Positions 58,415 to 64,000 of a stretch of 64,000 nt of DNA are shown piece after piece. The DNA is from Trichosanthes cucumerina. Its lineage: Eukaryota; Streptophyta; Magnoliopsida; Cucurbitales; Cucurbitaceae. A program made the position numbers and the translations under genes. Where the stretch lies: NCBI GenBank assembly GCA_036507285.1, contig CM071843.1, positions 38,255,053 to 38,319,052 on the forward strand, in the 5' to 3' direction. Below the pieces are notes generated by a model. That model had not been told where the DNA came from and searched no databases. It saw nothing but the letters and a program-made list of their open reading frames with translations. The first letter of the stretch is position 1. Each line of letters starts with the position of its first letter.

Positions 58415-61039
58415 TGTAAGCCCTAAACTCTATTTTCTTTTATCATTTTACACTCATTCATGATGCTTTGAAATAAGCAAAATCGGATAGGTTGCACTAA
58501 ATGATGTCGTGATCGAATTTCGAAATCTATTGAATTTGGAGCTACAATGTGTCCAAACTTCATAAGGGAATAGGTAAACCATTGAAATAAGCATATTAAA
58601 AGTTGCATTGAAGTAAGTTCAAATCATTAGCAAATTGGAGAAGTTTTAGGTGCATCATGTATTGAATGGAAGATCATATGTTTCACAGACTTGGGATAAG
58701 TTGGCTAAATGCTTAGGGTTTCTTTACACACTTATTTTGGTGTTTTAAAAAGAAAAGGAAATGAAACAATGTTTAACATATTAAGTTTTGTTTTGTTAAG
58801 AAAAGAAAAGAAAAGAAAAGAAAGAAAGGGATAAAGGAAAGAAAAAAGAAAAGGAAAAAGAAAAGAAAAGCAAAAAGCAAAAAGGGAAGAAGACAAATAC
58901 CACCTCCACCGTTTGTATTTTTTTAAAATAACTTTATCTTCTCCATTTTCTTCTTCATTTTATCAAAACCAAAGCTGAAGCTTCGTTGGAGAAGGAGAAA
59001 GGAAGAGAATGGAAGACATTTTCGTGATTTTGGAGCTGGAATTGCAGAAGAAAGGAGGAGAACTCAAAGCTTAGTTGTATAGCAGCAAGGTGATCAACTC
59101 AGACCAGTTCTGATGTTTTGGTCTTCTCGAGCTCTACAAGAAGAGGTAAGAGTTGAGTTTTTGATACATGAAAGTTAACTCAATTTGGAACAAAGTTTGT
59201 GAAGGAAGCTCGAGCTAATACTGAAGTTAACTTACTGTTTTGTTAAGAGGAAGACAGAAGACAGAATTTGCTGTCAAATCTAGAAAGTCTCTGATGTTTT
59301 GGTTGTTCTGATCTGAATACTTGGTGTTAGAAGCTCTAATTGGTATGGTTTGAAAGCTTATTTAATTTCCTACAACTTTCATGAAGAAATCGTGAGTAGA
59401 AAATGTCTAGAAGATGTTCTAAATATCAGGTTAAATTTGTTGTACAGCAGGAAATCCGAATCTGGAAACAGCAGAAGTCTGTTTTGAGGAAAGTAGATTT
59501 CGAGGTAATTCTGAACAAATCGGTTTGGAATTTCAATTTCATGTCTTCATATGATTTTTAGAGGGTTCCAAAAGGAAGAGTTTGGTATAAATTACATTAT
59601 TTTTGGATAAGTAATGAAGAAGTTATGGCTGTCTGAATACAGGGCAGAAAAACCGAAAATGCTGGAAATTTGAATGTGTGTTTTCTTGCAAGTTTTAAGG
59701 TCAAAAATTATGAGCTCGAGGTTCTAATGATCGATTTGGCTTGTTTGACAGGCCAAGAGCAAATAGGTCAAGTTTACAAGTCAAGGTTCCAATTCTAATA
59801 CTGTGAGTGACTCTATCTTAGAACTATGTTTGACCTATGTTTTTCTTCATGAACATAAGTGTTGATAATTACACCTTGTTTGAACTAGTTGTGAATGGCT
59901 TCATAGAGTTTTCTAACATTAAGTCATGATGGAACCTAAGCATGCTTTGAATTAGTTGTAACTATAAATCCACTTGGGAACATGTTTAGATGATAATGTG
60001 AAAATGTCAAGAAATTGTTGTATGTTAAAGACATGATTTCCATGGTACACCAATTATGCCCTTGTTTGGGGTTAACCCCTAATACTGAAGGACATTCGAG
60101 AAGGTACTTAGGGGGGGGAATGAATCATGATATCCCGATACTGAAGGACAACGAGAAGGTATCCGGGAAGTAAATGGTTTTACCTAAATACTGAAGGACA
60201 ATGAGAAGGTATTCGGGTAGTAAATGGTTTTACCTTAATACTGAAGGACATAGAGAAGGTATTAGGGAAAACCAAACGACCAAAGGTATTCCACGTGCAC
60301 GTGAGAGAGAGAGAGAGAGGTATGAACCTTATTAGTATAAATGTAACTCTACCACCTATATGGTTTGATGAGGTATCATGTCATGTGTTTTATTGTTATG
60401 AGCTTCTATATTATTGATCTATCTACCCTCGATAAGTTAGTACATTTTTCGAGTTGTGTGGTATGCACAAGTGGTGACTTAAAACACGTAAATTGGAAGC
60501 ATGGTTTGTTAATGTTTACAAACAGATGTTAAGCTATTTTGTACTTATAATCTGCCATTATTATGATTCACCTGTGAGCTTATAATGTTTTAAAGATAGA
60601 CACTCACTGAGCTTTTTAGCTCATTCTTTCAATGTTTTCAACCATTTTCGTGTAGAGATCGAGCTCCTTGTACCGACATCCCGCCATAGTCTTTGGAAGT
60701 TTCATAAGTTGTTAGTTTGTACGTACTGGTGTTGTATAGCAAGTCGTTATGTAGTTATAGAAGTTTTGTACATTAGTGGTTGTATAAACATTGAGTTGTC
60801 TTGTGTTGTTTTGATGCACTTGACTTTTAGTTTTCAAGAGAGACTTATGAGGGTTTTTCCTTGTGTATGGTTAATAGTTGTCCAGATTTCATTGTGTTAT
60901 GTTAAAATGTTCCATATGCGAACATAATATGTTTATCGAGAGTAGTGGTCAGCAGGTATTGTTAAGAGGTAAACAATGTCTGTTGGTTTCACGCCGCCTT
61001 TCGAGCTAAGTAGCAGGTAGTTCGGGAAGGGGTGTGATA
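58415..61039 (+). repeat. LTR shared by units C and D
   Basis: 2625 bp, TGTAAGCCC...GTGTGATA. Near-identical to the LTR at 51330-53944, with the same minisatellite at 60082-60270. It serves as 3' LTR of C and 5' LTR of D, so the array is head-to-tail. Confidence 0.92.
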
Positions 61040-61269
61040 ACTTGCATCGAGCGATTAGCTCCATGGGAATGAGACAGGCAAGTTAGCTCGAGAACAAAGT
61101 AAAAGTCATAACAAGTTATTGAGTTAGTTCGAGATAGAACTAGTAAGGTATGGTCCAAGTAAGAATAAGAGTAAGTCCAGTTAGGCTAAAATGTGATGGA
61201 AGTTTAGTCACTGTGTATGGGAGTTAGATATCCATAGTATGTCTAGTATATTGATATGTTATTGGAGTC

Positions 61270-62370
61270 ATGCCACCACGCACTAGCGCAGCGCACGGCG
61301 CAGGATCGGGGCGGGATGCGGGATCCTACCCAAGGCCAATCTGAGAGGGGATCTAGTGCCCCGAGAGTCCAAAGCGAGGCTACTACAGATGAGCAACATG
61401 TTAGTTTTTCACGAAGCAGTGTGGTGGGCGAGAGAAAGCGGGGCCAAGTGATCCAAAAAAAAAAAAAAAAAGAAGGCGTATAGAATAGAACGTCTAAAGA
61501 AATTAGGAGCCACAAGTGTTTGATGGTTCCATAGATCCGGTGATGCCGAGGTTTGGTGAATATGCTACAAAATGTTTTGATGTAATGAGTTGCTCTCGAG
61601 AAGCAAGGTCAAACTAGCCACATTCCTACTAGAGAAAGAAGCGGAGGATGGTGGAAATCGATTTTAGCCGGATGGAGTGATGCATGTATTATGGATTGGC
61701 AAACATTCAGAGGCATATTCGAAGATAAATATTACCCTAGCACGTATCGTGAGGCAAAGAGGATGAATTTTTAGAATCGAAGCAAGGGCCACTTTCGGTG
61801 TAATGAGTATGAGAGAAGGTATAACGAACAGTCACACGGATGTCGATGTGATTATGGCAACCGAGAGTGACAGTCGGAGATTTGAAAGAGGGTTACGCCC
61901 CGAGATACGAACCCGATCCACGAGCATTGAAAAGTGGGGTGACTTTTCCTCGCTTGTAGAGAGTGCTCTACGTGTTGAGCAGAGTATAACAGAGGCACAA
62001 AGCAAGTGGTGGAGCCTATTCGAGGGCCTTCACCGACGAAGATTTCCATGGTCGTGGAGCGGCGACGATTCACACTGGAGTGAATGTTTTGAGTCGCCGG
62101 ACTTTAAAAGTCGAAGTGGCGGCGGACATCGAGGTAAACGCATGTTAGTGATGCCTATCGAGGCGTGAGCCAAAGAGCACCTAGTCAATGCAGATCCACA
62201 AGTAAGACCACCGACCGCAATACAGGAGTCTCATTGCAAGTGCAACAAGGAGAACTCCATGTACAAATTGTGGCAAGAGTCATCGAGGCCAATGTCCGGT
62301 TGATGTCAATGTGTGTTACCAATGTGGGCAACAAGGACATTTTAAGAGGATTGTCCACGACTTAGAGTAG
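61270..62370 (+). pseudogene. gag of gypsy unit D
   Basis: Start ATG 61270 (MPPRTS-type but altered after SerXaa). Fragments in different frames match unit C: ASWSDA-like segment, SRRFERG, VNVCYQCGQQGHFKR near 62300-62350. Most differences from unit C are small indels at CAG or CTG positions. Confidence 0.8.
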
Positions 62371-62449
62371 CCACACAGAGGGACCGTGGAGTTGGGTCCC
62401 CAGAGACAGTTGAGCGACCAAGAGTTCCGAAGAGCGCAAGAGAGGCACA

Positions 62450-64000
62450 GTGGTGCTAAATAGAAAGGAAGTTGTTTTCAAGAAACCAGGATTATTTGGA
62501 ATGGTTTTTAGGGGTGAAAGGAAGATTATTCCTACGAGCTTGATTTTCGAGATTAAAAGTGAAAAGTTGTTGAGGAAAGGTTGCATGACATTTCTTGCAC
62601 ACGTAGTGGAAGTGCAGGAAGAAAAACTAAAACCAGAAGATGTTCTTGTTGTGAACGAATTTCTTGATGTTTTTCCAAGAGATCCGCTCGGGGTTGCCAC
62701 ACGATAGGGAAGTTGAGTTCACTATTGAATTGCTACCAGAACAACACCTATTTCTTGTAGTCAGATATAATGGCTCCAAGTGAGCTCAAGGAGTTGAAGA
62801 TGCGATTACAAGAACTAGTTGATAAAGGATACACGGACCTAGTGTATCACCCCCCGGGAGCTCAAGTGTTATTTGTAAAGAAAGAGAGAGAGTACCCTTA
62901 GATTATGCATTGATTATAGAGGCGAGTAAAACAAGTCACGATACGTAATAAGTATCCTTTACTCCGTATAGATGACTTGTTTGACCAGTTAAGAGGAGCA
63001 TCAGTGTTTTCTAAGATTAATTTGAGATCATGATACCATCAGTTAAAGGTTAGGGAATCAGATATTCCTAAGACAACATTCAGAACCAAGTAAGGGCATT
63101 ATGAGTATTTAGTAATGTCGTTCGGTTTGACGAATGCACCAAAGATTTTCATGGACCTCATGAGCAGGATATTCCACAAAGATATTTGGATCGGTTCGTG
63201 ATAGTATTTATTGATGATATACTAGTTTACTCAATTGATAGGAAAACTCATGAGGAACATTTGAGGATTATTCTATAAACACTACGAGATAAGCAGTTGT
63301 ATGCTAAATTCACCAAATGTGAGTTTTGGTTGAATCAGGTAGTGTTTCTGGAGCATGATGTTTCAACAAATGGTGTTAGTATGGATCCAAATTAAGTGAA
63401 AGTTGTGGACAACTTGGAGAGACTAGTTAGTGCGATGAGGTACGTAGTTTTCTAGGCTTGGCAGGATACTACAGACGGTTTGTTGAGGATTTCTCACGAT
63501 TAGCATTACCGTTAACAATTTTGACAAGGAAGAATGCTAAGTTTGAACGGTTAGATAAGTGTGAACAGGGTTTTCAAGAGCTGAAAAAGAGGTTAGTTAC
63601 AAAGACCTATTCGACACTTTCTGAACTTGGGAATAGAGTATGTAATTTATTGTGACGCCTCGAGGCAAGGTTTAGGGTTTGTGCTCGTGCAAGAAGGAAA
63701 AGTAATAGCTTGTGCGTCACGACAATTGAAAAAGCACGAATGTAATTACCCTACCCACGATCTCGAGCTAGCGGCAGCTTGTTTTTAATCAAGATCCTGG
63801 AGACATTACTTGTTTGGTGAAAGGTGTCACATTTACACAGATCATAAGAGTCTGAAATATATCTTCGATTAGAAGGAGTTGAATATGAGACAAAGAAGAT
63901 GGTTAAAACTGATTAAAGATTATGATTGTACTATAGAATACCATCCAGGTAAGGCGAATGTGGTAGCAGATGCATTGAGTAGGAAGTCAAGACTTCCTAA
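62450..64000 (+). pseudogene. Linker, RT and RNase H of gypsy unit D, partial
   Basis: Linker 62450-62707 (EVVFKKPGLFGMVFRGERK ... GCMTFLAHVVEVQEEKLKPE ... NEFLDVF). RT about 62770-63430 (VFIDDILVYSI near 63205). Thumb and RNase H 63458-64000 (MAGYYRRFVEDFSRLALPLT, YCDASRQGLGFVL in another frame, GKANVVADALSRKS at the edge). It carries the same in-frame stops as C0 and C plus private frame changes. Confidence 0.88.

Larger units (their letters stand above)
61040..64000 (+). mobile_element. Internal region of gypsy unit D, runs off the right edge
   Basis: The same order as unit C: primer site (heavily altered, TTGCATCGAGCG), leader, gag (61270), no protease, linker, RT, RNase H. It ends in RNase H at the window edge (VVADALSRKS). 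Confidence 0.9.

Noticed and set aside
61243..61515. Overlapping 90- and 75-codon frames near the start of gag D
   Set aside because: They are out of frame with gag and created by indels at CAG sites and an A-run; the equivalent region in unit C does not support them.

Overview
This window is plant nuclear DNA made almost entirely of nested, mostly broken transposable elements. I find no host gene, tRNA, rRNA or CRISPR array. The retroelement clades (Ty3/gypsy chromoviruses of CRM and Del/Tekay type, Athila-type gag, Ty1/copia) and the tRNA-iMet and tRNA-Asp-like primer sites indicate a eudicot; Cucurbitaceae is my guess from element style and is not proven. A young CRM-like element plus many CRM-related LTRs suggests a pericentromeric or centromere-near location (inference).

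Layout, left to right. 1-4626: minus-strand Del/Tekay-like gypsy A (5' LTR, gag, start of pol). 4822-8122: a Mutator-like (MULE) element with 9-bp target duplications, whose transposase has lost its catalytic core. 8132-20836: minus-strand Ty1/copia LTR and leader sequence, interrupted by a palindromic LTR insertion (8499-9719) and by a complete 7.3-kb CRM-like gypsy (10996-18313, 5-bp target duplication, near-identical LTRs). 20837-25437: a non-autonomous CRM-derived element and copia LTR/gag fragments. 25438-27751: a LINE-like remnant carrying a hAT MITE. 27752-31364: copia LTR (with a solo CRM-related LTR) and copia RT/RNase H. 31365-38373: an Athila-type gag-only element with a second palindromic LTR insertion (32863-34042). 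38374-42756: gypsy B, interrupted by a second non-autonomous CRM-derived element (42757-44704). 44705-48137: a minus-strand CRM-like pol with two solo LTRs in its LTR. 48132-64000: a head-to-tail array of gypsy copies (period about 7.08 kb) sharing LTRs, running off the right edge.

The most unusual content is a pair of insertions flanked by perfect 5-bp target duplications in which both outer ends are the same LTR end: U3/U3 in one case, U5/U5 in the other. They look like integrated palindromic retroelement DNA. A second strong signal is technical or epigenetic: near-identical gypsy copies, and even conserved primer-binding sites, differ mainly at CAG/CTG (CHG) trinucleotides. This suggests consensus errors at methylated CHG sites rather than real mutations, and it would explain many of the apparent frameshifts.

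All coding calls are relics, given as pseudogenes unless stated. Junction coordinates are by eye and may be off by a few bases except where target duplications fix them.
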